A stretch of DNA of 43,317 bases from Trichoplax sp. H2 (taxonomy: Eukaryota; Placozoa; Uniplacotomia; Trichoplacea): assembly GCA_003344405.1 (NCBI GenBank), contig NOWV01000345.1, positions 1 to 43,317 on the forward strand. Reading direction: 5' to 3'. The position numbers and the translations under genes are program-made. Numbering within the stretch: the stretch's first letter is position 1; every line of letters begins with the position of its first letter. The notes under the pieces are model-generated. The model ran no database searches and was not told the origin of the DNA. It worked only from the letters and a program-made list of their open reading frames with translations. This document shows positions 1 to 10,988 of the stretch, in pieces.

Positions 1-86
1 GGAAATGGTAGAACAGTAGTGGACAACATTGAAGATTGAAGTTGACCGTTTCAAGTATAATCACCAAGCATCAAAGGACAACTTAC

Positions 87-161
87 CGTGCCTTCTTCTT
101 GGCCCAATGTAGTATTAAAGATGAAGAAATTGATTAGAGTGGAAGGGCTTTTCTCCGTCAT
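87..161 (-). CDS. CCZ1: CCZ1-like, first coding exon only (gene runs off left edge)
   Basis: This is a 25-codon exon opening with ATG at 161-159 and closing at a strong donor (GTAAGT from 86 downward), in phase 0. The peptide begins MTEKSPSTLINFFIFN and ends with LGQEEGT. It resembles the N-terminus of animal CCZ1, where a leucine/valine-rich stretch leads into SFFIYNP, then a GxREGxEE segment. CCZ1 pairs with MON1 as the guanine-nucleotide exchange factor that loads Rab7 on late endosomes; nothing in this short exon tests that activity. The next exon should begin with acidic and lysine codons and a KILFYHP-like motif, and is not within the 86 bases to the left edge. An AG lies 10 bases upstream of the ATG, so a 5' non-coding exon is possible. 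The call rests on one short exon. Confidence 0.62.
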
Positions 162-234
162 ATTGGTAATCTTGCAGAGGTAAGACTCACCATTGGCTGC
201 CGACTGCCGAGCATTGGGCGAAGAATAATACCGG

Positions 235-1290
235 CAATGACAGTCATCATACAGTACAGTACAGTACAGTCAGAGCACACAGAGTGTACAGTGTACAGTA
301 CTAGAGCGGTGAGAGTACTGTAGCATAGTACAGTGTACAGTACAGTACAGTACTGTACAGTATAACAATACGGTACTGTACGATCCAAAAATCCACATTT
401 GTATTGTAGGAATTGGATATTACTGTTGGCATACTAACTACTTCTACAGTACAGTACAGCATGGACCATCGTGTCCAGTTGTCCATCAATCCTTCGATCC
501 TACCAGATACAGTTATCGTTCCTCCATCTACAGTACTAAAGCAAGACCGGCTACAGTATTATATACTGTAGTTTACAGTACGTCGTACAGTAAGGCATCT
601 CTTGTCCAAAGGCTGTCCCATCCAACGACGATGGACAGTACTGTACTTCTACTGCATGTACTAATGGTACCATCATGTCCCATGGTCCATCAATCCTTCC
701 ATCCTACGAGACACAGTACTGTATAGTTCCTCCTTGTACAGTACTACAGTACAACATGATACAGTATGTACTGTACGGTACTGTAGTTGACACTTGACAG
801 TACATCGTACAGTAAGGCATCTCTTGTCCAAAGGCTGTCCCATCCAATGACGATGGACAGTACTGTACTGTACTGTACTTCTACTGCATGTACTGTACTG
901 TACTAATGGGTCTAATGGTACCATCATGTCCAATGTTCCATCTATCCTTCCATCCTACGAGACACAGTACTGTATAGTTCCTCCTTGTACAGTACTACAG
1001 TACAACATGATACAGTATGAACTGTACGGTACTGTAGTTGACACTTGACAGTACATCGTACAGTAAGGCATCTCTTGTCCAAAGGCTGTCCCATCCAATG
1101 ACGATGGACAGTACTGTACTGTACTAATGGGTCTAATTCTACAGTATCTACTAATGTTCCATCTATCCTTCCATCCTACGAGACACAGTATTGTTCCTCC
1201 TTCTACAGTACTATAACATGATATGTACTGTAGTTGACAGTACATCGTACAGTAAGGCACCTCTTGTCCAAAGGCTGTCCCGTCCAACGA
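235..1290. repeat. TACAG/CTGTA pentanucleotide repeats with a larger 190-250 bp repeat unit
   Basis: Short runs of TACAG and of its complement CTGTA alternate through this stretch. Because GTAC is shared by both and is self-complementary, neighbouring runs form near-perfect inverted repeats. On top of this is a larger imperfect repeat: a block starting TAAGGCATCTCTTGTCCAAA recurs at 591, 813, 1064 and 1253, giving spacings of about 222, 251 and 189. A companion block, CCTACGAGACACAGTA, precedes it in three of the units. Open frames here are by-products of the repeat. The stretch lies between the CCZ1-like exon (minus) and ENGASE (plus). Confidence 0.9.
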
Positions 1291-1985
1291 CGATGGAAGG
1301 CAGCCAGTCGATTGTCGACGCCAGTCATTGAAATCTATACTAAAAGACTACAACGGGAGGACTGTTTAGCGCAGTAGAGTCGAGAGTAGTAGCGTGCGAT
1401 GGGTCGATTGAAGTCAGCGACAGTTGAGTTGATTTCTCGGACGCATTGTGTTGAATACTGTCGAATACATGCGTGCAATAACATCGATAAGGAACGCAAA
1501 CATGGCGTAGCATTCTAGGCTACACTATCATCATAGCGTTACTCTTTCAATCTTCACTGGAGCGCAAGTCATCGGCTTTTGCAGCACCGATTCAACTGTC
1601 GGCATTTCTTTGTCCCGAGCCCCAAGCATTGGCGAGGAAATCTCTCCATTGCTGGCCTCCATCGTTCAACTTGTTTGCAGTTGGCATACTGGCAAGCAAT
1701 CATCCAAGGTTGCTAGACTGTTCATAAGATCAAGACAAGAGCAATAGGAGGAAAGGAAGGCAGAGAGTAAGGGGGCGAAAATCCTCGACAATCGACGCTC
1801 TCTTGCAATAGCCAAGAAGACGATGAGAACAATCGATCCTCGACGCACTTTTGCACAAATTCATTCCATTTTTCAACCTTGATTGTAGACGAAAATCTGC
1901 TCGTGATTGCAGCCTTGGATGATTATTCATTCATCGTTCAAGTCTATCCAATCTATTGGTAATCATCTTGATTCAACTATCAGTT
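1291..1985. other. Non-coding interval upstream of ENGASE
   Basis: No convincing coding exon or RNA gene is visible here. It is the part of the CCZ1-ENGASE divergent interval nearest to the ENGASE start, so it probably holds the ENGASE promoter and 5' leader. I could not point to a specific TATA or initiator element. Confidence 0.5.
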
Positions 1986-4900
1986 ATGGCTGAACATTTC
2001 AATGGTGTTCATGTACGCCAATGTCGACAATATGATCAACAAAGTGGTGAACCGATCTGCAGTTATTTAGATCATTTAAAGCAAATTTATCTTTGGTTTC
2101 GTGGATGTGATGATATTAATCGCGCTAGTGTATGCTTACATCAGCCCTATGCATTGCCTAAACGATCTCGAACTTTGGTTTGCCATGACATGAAGAATGG
2201 CTATCACGAGGATAGGTAAGATTGGCCTTGTCGGCTATCCTTCTTGAGTAGACAGGCAGTCGAGAAGGAGGACTTGCAGTATGATCGCGTCCATGGGAGT
2301 CCATCATGTCTATAGCCATTGCAGTGATTTCATCTGCTTAGCTAATAGGATAGGTTGATTAGCTCATTTCAATCAATTACATCCATATTGACAGCCATGT
2401 TATATAACAAAGTAGTGCAATCATCTTTTCTTGCTCCATTAAAACCACATGGAAGGTGATGATGATAGCGATCAAAGGTGTACAATAGAAATAGCCAGTC
2501 GACGATGGACAATCGCCTTCAAAAACTGCCAATGATAATCAAATCAATTCATTAGTAGTCAATCCTAGCTACACGTTGCAATAGGATAGACATGATGATA
2601 CAGGATAGAAAACTGCCAATGATAATCAAATCAGTTTATTAGTAGTCAATCCTAGCTACACGTTGCAATAGGATAGACATGATGATACAGGATAGAAAAC
2701 TGCCAATGGTAATCAAATCAATTCATTAGTAGTCAATCCTAGCTACACGTTGCAATAGGATAGACATGATGATACAGGATAGAATAGCGACCTGCAACTA
2801 TTCAACTTTCTTGCCTTTTTTTCATTGCATAGATTTGCTCAAGGTTGTGGTGACAACGATGCTTTCACTTTCTACCATTGGCAGTATATTGACATATTTA
2901 TCTACTTTAGCCATCATTTATTGTCCATTCCACCATCAACATGGATCAACTGTGCTCATAAACATCAAGTCTTAGTTTTAGGAACTTTTATCACTGAATG
3001 GGATGAAGGCAATGAAATTTGTCGTGAATTCTTAAGTAATGCACAACTTCGACATCTCTTAATTAACAGATTAGTTGACATAGCACATTATTATCGTTTC
3101 GATGGATGGCTGATCAATATTGAGAATAACATTGAGGTATGGTTATAAAGTAATAGTTGACGACAAAAATAGAAATAGAAATCACTAGAGTAGAAAATGA
3201 ATTTCAGTCTTCCAATTTAATTCTCATTGCATGAATGCAATGACAAAATGACATTGGAATAATTTGCAACGATTCACTTATGACAATGTCTTGTCCATTT
3301 CATCTTTCTTAATTATGTTCCACGTATGGACAGTATATCAGTTTTTCTACATTTTGACCTATACCTTCAACCCATCAATTACAGTAGAAGCGTTAACTTA
3401 ATGAACTGTTGATGATAACGCAATCACTAGGGACAAGCGAATACCACTAACTAATGGTAAAACTAGTATTAATTATCATTGCTTGTAAAAGATACAGTAT
3501 TATGATTATGCATGGTTATAAAATCAATCCCTATCCATGTCAAACTAATAATAAATCAATAGAACAGATTCTTATATTGTAAACGTACAGTACAGTGTTG
3601 GTTATAAGATGGACTTACTTAATGAACCTAAGTGATACAATCTTACTTTATACTCGACATATCATATCAGTGAGGAGTCTTACGATTAAAATTTGAAATG
3701 ACCACATACTGTACAGTAAAGCATTTCAAATGAGCACCTAATTTCTACGATACAACTATACCATTGATCACCAAAATAGCAACGTCAAGTTCTAGTTTGC
3801 AACGACGATCCATAACAATATAAGCAATACTTTTATAATACTACTTTACTTAACTGAGTAGTCAGCCATTTCTACCCCTTTCTATTAACATGATGTAATC
3901 GATGTAGGTCAACAATCTCCACCAAAATAACGATCGGTTATGTTTACACAAGAAAATCTTTTTAATTTCTCTTCTCCATTTCTCCATTTATTATTAGAAA
4001 AAGTATATTATGACATTGGTGCAATTTGTAGCAGAATTAACCAACAAACTCCATCAAAAAATACCACATGGTCAAATACTTTGGTACGACAGCGTAACCA
4101 ATACTGGCGATCTAAAATGGCAAAATGAACTCAACATGTATAACAGGTGCTTAATATCTGTATTATGAGAACTATTTTATCAATTCTATCATCGTTTTTA
4201 GAAGAGTTTACGGTATTAATCAATGCTGATTACCGTCATATTGATTTTTAACAAATCATCTTTGAATGATGTAGAATAATTGACATCGGTTAACAAATTC
4301 AAATAGAGAACACTAGAAATGAATGAATGCTATTCTGAAGGCTTAAAATCCAATAGACGATATTAATCAACTGTAAAGCTTTAACTTGACACTGATCAAT
4401 ATACTTTTTTGGTTTACTGAACACAGAACTTTCTTCGATTCCTGTGATGGAATTTTTTTAAACTATGTTTGGAAACCTGGCAATCTCTTAAGGTCGGTAT
4501 TGAATGCCGGGCAGGAGCGAAAACATGACGTCTACGCTGGCATAGATATTTTTGGTAGAGGTTGTTATAAAGGCGGTGGTTTCAAAAGTCGAGATGTTAG
4601 TATTACAGATGGATGTTATAATGCACCTATTCCATCGTTCTTACTTTTTCAGTTTTTATCATCCTACCCGAACTTGTTCAACTAAATTTTCTATAGAGTG
4701 TTGAAAAATAAATTTATACAATCAAAAAACTTTATGACATAATAATCCAATTTTCATTATAATCATTAGGCGTTAGAAGTTATTCGAGAGAGTTCTTTAT
4801 CTGCTGCTTTATTTGCACCTGGTTGGGTTTATGAATGTCTTGGAAGAACAGATTTTATCGAAAACCAAAACAAGTATTGCTAATAACCCTACCCACGTTC

Positions 4901-6701
4901 CAAGTATTACTAATCATGCTTTAATACCAAGACTGTAATTTCTTGATTTTTAACAGATTTTGGGATTTACTTAGCCCACTATGTCATAATTCAAGCATTC
5001 TAACTGAATTGCCGATAGTATCATCATTCTGCCGTGGTAGAGGTGATAAAATGTACATTAATGGCAAGGTAAATTGGAAATTCTTCTAATTTGAGGTAGC
5101 TCCATGTAATTTTTCCATTTGTAGATATTTCTCAATCGTAATTTTAACTCCTTGATTAGATTGCTAAAAATTCTTCGTGGAGTAACTTAAGTGCACAACA
5201 GCTACAGCCATCCTATTCCAATTCCCATCGTTCGTATTGCATAGGAACAGCTGGAAGTATTAAAATATCAACAGTTGCTCATTCGTCTTTGGATGCTTAC
5301 AATGGAGGTGAATGTCTACGAATTTATGGATCATACACACCATCGTTAGAGTATTCTGCAGCAGTACTTCGGTATGCCTTAAGGAAATTAAAAATACTCC
5401 ATCCTCTATTCAAAATATAAAGCCTCAATAAACTCTTTCACTATACCAATTAGGTTGTTCCGTACTCAATTCGAAATAAACGACGGACTCTTAATTTCCT
5501 GTTGCTATAAAATTCCACAAAATTTTTCGCGCTCGATCAATATTGCATTGCAACTTGTTACTGATTCAGCAATGACTTATATTATCTTAGGAAAAGAAGC
5601 TAAAAATGGTATACTAAATTGCTATTCACGGTGTATTATTTAGTTATTATTATCTTCTCATCAATGATACCCTTTAATATATTATTTTTCTAGTTTGTGA
5701 GCCAAAAGAAATTGAAGCGTGCATGGAGGACTATGGTTTGGTTTGTTCTCCTCGTTTTAATCCTTCAGGTTTTAAAGTCAAGGGCGACACTTCAAATTAT
5801 CTAGCATTTTCAACTATTAATAATGAATCAACTGATATCATTGATGCAACATATACTGGAGAGACAGATCCACGTTCCACTTGGATAAATAGGTTTAATT
5901 TATATCTAGACTAGTATGAGTAGGAATGCTTTCAAATCTCATAACTTTGCAGAATTTCCTCTTCCATTTCTTAATAACACCATTTTTATTTAGGCACTAC
6001 TTATTGACGGAATCATTATGTGGTTCTTGTACAATTTGTGAAGTACAACTGATGATTATACCAGAATTAAATAGTATGTCAGCCTCATTAGGCAATTGTA
6101 CGTAGGCCATGATCTTTTTAATATTTGATAAGGCTAATTCTTATGTTTTTATCATGAAAGTCAATCATACAGAGCGAAAGGAAAAAGATTTCTGCCTCGA
6201 TTTAGGTGAAATCAAAGTAAGTTTATATCTAGTGTGAATTCTATTCAGTGACCTGGTTTATTATTCAATCGTTCGATAATTCATAGAGGAATGTCTATTT
6301 ACAGTTAAAATAATTCCTTTTTGCGTTTGTAATCTATTTAGTTACTTAATCCTTCAGTGATCTCAGATGATATTGGCCGTATCGTTAACCTTACATACAA
6401 AGACACTTCTTGGGATATTGACGAAGATCAAATATTACTAAACGTAACTTTAATGTGGGACTTTATCCTCGATAATGATGCAACGGAGTCAGCGCAACCG
6501 GAATTTTTTGATATTTTTTTGAAAGATGGAAAAAATATAAACTTTGTAGGTAGATCTTTTCTTAGGGTATATATGATTAAGAACTTTTCACTACGTGAAT
6601 TTAATGATGATGAAGTAACATTTGTTGTTCAACATGTTACGAAAGCAGGATTGAGATCAAATTTACAGCATGCTGCGAACGTTAACGTTTTATTTCAATA
6701 G
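1986..6701 (+). CDS. ENGASE: Cytosolic endo-beta-N-acetylglucosaminidase (GH85), 12 exons
   Basis: The enzyme cuts the chitobiose core of free N-glycans in the cytosol during glycoprotein turnover. Exons: 1986-2215, 2833-3136, 3998-4146, 4427-4595, 4770-4873, 4957-5068, 5160-5371, 5454-5608, 5694-5892, 5994-6097, 6161-6216 and 6342-6701. All junctions are GT-AG and all phases agree, giving 717 residues against 743 in human. The GH85 core is clear: RTLVCHDM (exon 1), FYHWQYIDIF, GTFITEW, and FDGWLINIEN with the catalytic Asn172-x-Glu174 pair (exon 2); ILWYDSV (exon 3); FFDSCDGIFLNY (exon 4); ALFAPGWVYE (exon 5). A beta-sandwich-like C-terminal half follows. I chose ATG 1986; an upstream in-frame TTG is not needed. 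The exon 10 donor is set at GTACGT (6098), since using the GTAGG at 6102 would bring a stop in exon 11. No signal peptide is seen, as expected for the cytosolic enzyme. Confidence 0.93.
2521..2784. repeat. Three-copy 87 bp tandem repeat in ENGASE intron 1
   Basis: A unit that starts AACTGCCAATGATAATCAAA begins at 2524, 2611 and 2698, an exact spacing of 87, and the third copy ends near 2784. The copies differ by only a few bases, so the amplification is recent. It ends about 50 bases before the exon 2 acceptor (AG at 2831-2832). No coding role is likely. Confidence 0.93.
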
Positions 6702-8002
6702 CCACTTTTGAGCGAATTATTTGTTTTACATTTTGAATGGCATACTAATTAACTTACACATATCCAACTATTCAAATTTCACTTAAAAAAAATTGGCTCT
6801 AATCCATGATCGTGCGCGTATATATCATCATTAGAACGTAAAAATCACCAATAATTAGTGTGTATCGATAATTGTATTAGGGCGTGCTAGACAAAAATAG
6901 ATATATCTAGTATTTAAAGTTTGTAAACAGTGCTGTCTCGTTCTGCCTGTTGCGAATCGAATAATATTATTGGTAAATAATTAATCGTACAAATTAGCGT
7001 TTTAATCATGAAGACAAAAAATCGAACTTGCATTCTAGTTGTCTCATCAATTCAGCAACGCGTAACTTAGATATCGACTCAAAATTCCTCGTATAATAAT
7101 ATTCGTGTGACGACTTTTTTTTTTAAATATTTTATCCATACCACTTTAATGAACTGTCTTAAAGTTTGACCCAGATGCCTAACAATTTACTTATATATTT
7201 GGTACCACATGTAAACATGATATTCGATGCCTAACATTAATTTGATTACTTAATAAACAAAATAGCAAACGAAAGTAAAATTGACTGGTTTTCAATTGAT
7301 TTCACCTGTGTATGTTTATCTTGCTGCTCGTACGGTATCAAGCATGCCAAACTATTGACAATAATCAAGAAAGGACGCGACGGATATAGTAGTCTCACTC
7401 AGATAGCATTTATGATATCGAACTAGGCATTACGTTAATAGTTAACCGTACGGCAACAATTTATTGTTGACAAATATATAAAATAAATCATTTGAGTAAT
7501 TTAACGGCCAAATACAAGTATATGAATACCAATGACGCATACACAAGTTTTCAGCTTTTTTAAATGTACAAATAACATTGTATTCACAATATTGTAGGAA
7601 ATCACGAGTTGCACCGAGTAAAGTGTCAGTTGTATCGCCTTTACCAGTATTTGAAATTAGATGATAAAAACTGAGTAAAATCCTGATGCGTAGAGTATAA
7701 ATTTTAGGATAATCAGTATCACAGCAATTATATAAAAATTATTGCCAGTTTTGTAACATTTAACGAAATAATATAAAAATATAACTCCCTAAATCACTCA
7801 TCCGGAAGTTATTACAGGATTCGTCACCAAATTTGTATTTACTAATTAATCAGTAATCGAGCCACTAAATTTAGACCATCTCAACTATACATGGAAGTTG
7901 AAAGCAATGTGAATTAAAAGTATTGAAAATAGAACTAGTGATTATGATTAGATCATAGGAATGTCATTATCCTAATAGTAGCATCCTTACAAGGAATTGC
8001 TT
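6702..8002. other. Convergent intergenic interval between ENGASE and the SLC36-like gene
   Basis: The two flanking genes converge here, so the interval should hold both 3' UTRs. An AATAAA for the plus strand lies at 7252-7257 and a TTTATT (AATAAA on the minus strand) at 7460-7465. Both are weak candidates because the sequence is AT-rich. No coding exon was found. Confidence 0.45.
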
Positions 8003-10988
8003 TTAATTTTGATTAACAATTTTAAGTATGCTGATAACTACCGAAACGGTTCCAGCACCAATGCCAAAGATGATTAAAAGACTATCTTTAATCTTTACAG
8101 GTAACGATATATCTGCTGACTTTAGTCGAAGATGGAATAAACACGGTAGAATATAGGCCACTACCGTTGAACTTAGGGCCCCAATAAGGCTTGAGAAGTA
8201 AACATAGTCATTCTTAAAAACAATTCCTATCGCGAAAATGATCAAAACGATGATCGTTCTAAAAATGTTCCTTTGCCATGTTGTAACCTGTTTTCCAGTA
8301 AGAGGATATAATGAAAGATTAATACGGAAATAAAATTTATAATGTTTAACTACCATAATATTATTCACCTTTACTGAATTTCCGTTCCTGCATAATAAAC
8401 TTGTATTATTGATAGCAGTAGGGCTTGATGAACCGAGATCACCACGTAGAAGTGGTTGACTAGGATCGCTAATTGTATCGTGATGAGTGCTACTGGTATA
8501 TACACATTTTCTCCACAACTTATTGAAAAATTTACAAGTAGGATCTTCCAGAATTTCAATTGGTACAAACACTTGTAGCGGGAATGTAAAAACGACTCCA
8601 ACGCATAAAAAAATAGTTACAATCTTATAGATGACATTATTACGAGGTAAACTTTCTAAAATAATTTGATTAACGTCATTTCCATAACGTAAGTAGCCCA
8701 AAATACCAAGTGCAATAAACCATAAAGTCATAAAGCCTATTGCTAGATGTAGCATTAAACCGAAACGATGCCTATTGCCTTTCATGCTAGATTCAATAGG
8801 TATTATCTAAATAATAAAGCCAAGAGCCAATTAGTACTACCACATTACTTAAAACCAAATATTTTGTACCATTAATAGCTCAATATGATTGTTATATTTA
8901 TTCAAACATCATCTTACTGTTCCAATTCCCTCATATGCTCCAGTCATTTGTCCAAAAAATACAAATGAAGTAGCCCAGTTAACCCATTTGATGCCAGAGT
9001 GAACCTTAAAATCTGTTCAACAACAATAATGTAACAGATCCATGAAATAACTAGCCAGCAACAATGCAATATTCATTAGATAGGAAAGCATTTTAAAAGA
9101 TGATTTGTAAATATTGACAGCATCCATCACCAATGCTGTTGTATAATAGTTTTACCTCGAAGGATAAAGACTAATACCATTATGAAGCCAACCATTAAAG
9201 ATGAATTAGCGACAACGCTTGAAAATCCAAGTTGTCGAATATTTCGTGAGTAAGATGTCAAAATTAGAAGAGGCAATGGTATTAGAGCTAGAAAGACAAA
9301 AGCCGGCTGCGTTGATTGACCAGAAGGTAAATTATGTATTAACAGACTCTTATTACTTGTGTTACGATCTTCAATCTACAAAATTAAGTAAATAGTTACC
9401 AATAAATAAATTAGCGATGCTGTTACAGTCAATATAACCTTTAAATATATACTGTATTGAGACACTTTCAATCGATTGTAATATCCGATAGAGTTTAAAA
9501 TGATGTTTTTATTGACCTGCAGGTAATATACCGAAGTATTAGTATAGTTTGCTTCAATTGGAAATATCGTCCCCAAAGTATTACCAAGAAATATAATGTA
9601 ATTAATGCAAAACCCAAATTGCGATATTAACAAGGCGATATTAACCAATCTCAAACCCCATACACCCATCGCTTCTAGTCCAATATCACCATAAGTTAGC
9701 TTGGTTTCAACTTCTTCACGTACAGACTGCTCCGAGACGATTTCGGTGGTATTTTGATAGTTTGTATCATTATTACTTTTAATTATACGACGAGTTACCA
9801 ATCGATCAACAACGATCTTCTTACAATCAACAATTAAGTGGCAGCAGTGATCTGTGATGACGGCTACAATGATCATGATGGCTAATCCAGGCTAGAAGAG
9901 TAATTAATTTATTATCATTAAAAATATTAATCAGTATTGCATTATTGATGTGGATAGCAGTATCTCGTAAGTAATTACTGGCCACTTCTAAACGAATGCA
10001 GTTAATACCATTCACTAATCACCCTGATACTCTATTTAGTCAATTGGATAACTACTGTACCTCAACATTAACCTGATACTGTACTAGCATAAATGACTCT
10101 AGCCTACCGTATAGAGTAGATATGTGGTATACTGTATATCAGTGTTGTGTAAAATAATATTGTTAATTATTTCTAATACTCATCCAACATTAAATAACGT
10201 TTTAAGCTTATAAAAATTGCAAATATTAATTGTTTCAAAACTAAAAGCCATCACAATCAATTATTGTCAGAGCACTCCGACCTTTCGTCGATTGAAATTA
10301 TAGAATTACTTTAAAGTATATTTATCCATCCCTCACCGATCAGTCATGCTACTTTTATCTAGTCAATCTGATAATGGCCTGAACCTGACTCTCTCTCAAC
10401 TAGGCCAATATAGCAACATTGTCGATCTGTGAAAAATGGAAAATTTAACTTATAAATTAGTCTACAGTCTAAATTGGTAAAAGATCAAACAGCTCTAGAT
10501 AACTGTTATACCGTATACGTATTTATCTACTGACTGCCGGATAAAAATAACATGTTATTATTCTTATAGCCAATCCAACATAAATACTCATATATACGCG
10601 TATAGCTAGTAGGTAGATATACGGCATTGGCGTGCATCCAAAACTGTTCGATCTTTCATCAACTTAGATTATAGACTAAACTAAATAAGCCTCTAGCTAG
10701 TGCCATGTACATTGTACAAGGCATTACAACGACAACAAACATTTTTGCCAAGTACAGTCTTAACTGCTATACCATAAAATATAATAATCAGTGTATCTAC
10801 ACTCAGAATTGTTCTACAGTTGACCATTTTATATCCGCTATCTTGATCAATGGAATACACCTACCCCAAGTCCACTTTGAGCGATACCGAAAGGTAATCC
10901 CATATAATTTGTACCAATAAAAGCTTTAAACATGTTTGAAAAGTCCAAAAAATTTCGCCATATTGAAGTCAACCAGCTATTACTAGCA
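8003..10988 (-). CDS. SLC36-like (AAAP family) amino acid transporter, 5' end incomplete
   Basis: Exons in reading order: 10988-10865, 9891-9400, 9375-9156, 9012-8918 and 8806-8003, with the stop at 8003; phases agree throughout. The first listed exon carries FKAFIGTNYMGLPFGIAQSG, the conserved first-helix region of the Aa_trans fold, and joins PGLAIMIIVAVITDHCC with exactly the spacing seen in SLC36 proteins. The fourth listed exon encodes FVFFGQMTGAYEGIG and the fifth opens IIPIESSMK, matching the family's FxFEGIGxxLPLENxMK. Hydrophobic segments then recur to the C-terminus. The product would be a proton-coupled amino acid carrier of plasma membrane or lysosome; the substrate cannot be read. 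About 577 residues are covered, longer than typical SLC36, partly from a polar stretch in the last exon (about 8350-8540). The 10988 boundary is a guess: an in-frame ATG lies at 10933-10931, but relatives have a longer cytosolic N-terminus, so an earlier exon is likely missing. Confidence 0.82.

Noticed and set aside
158-1287. Several open frames rich in Tyr, Cys, Val and Thr across the repeats at the left end
   Set aside because: They are translations of TACAG/CTGTA repeats, lack any family pattern and have no splice context.
1666-1930. Two overlapping minus-strand open frames upstream of ENGASE
   Set aside because: Short, low-complexity, no recognised motif, and no splice signals that join them to anything.
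3940-4128. Plus-strand open frame over ENGASE exon 3
   Set aside because: Wrong frame; the frame giving ILWYDSV and correct phases on both sides is the real exon.
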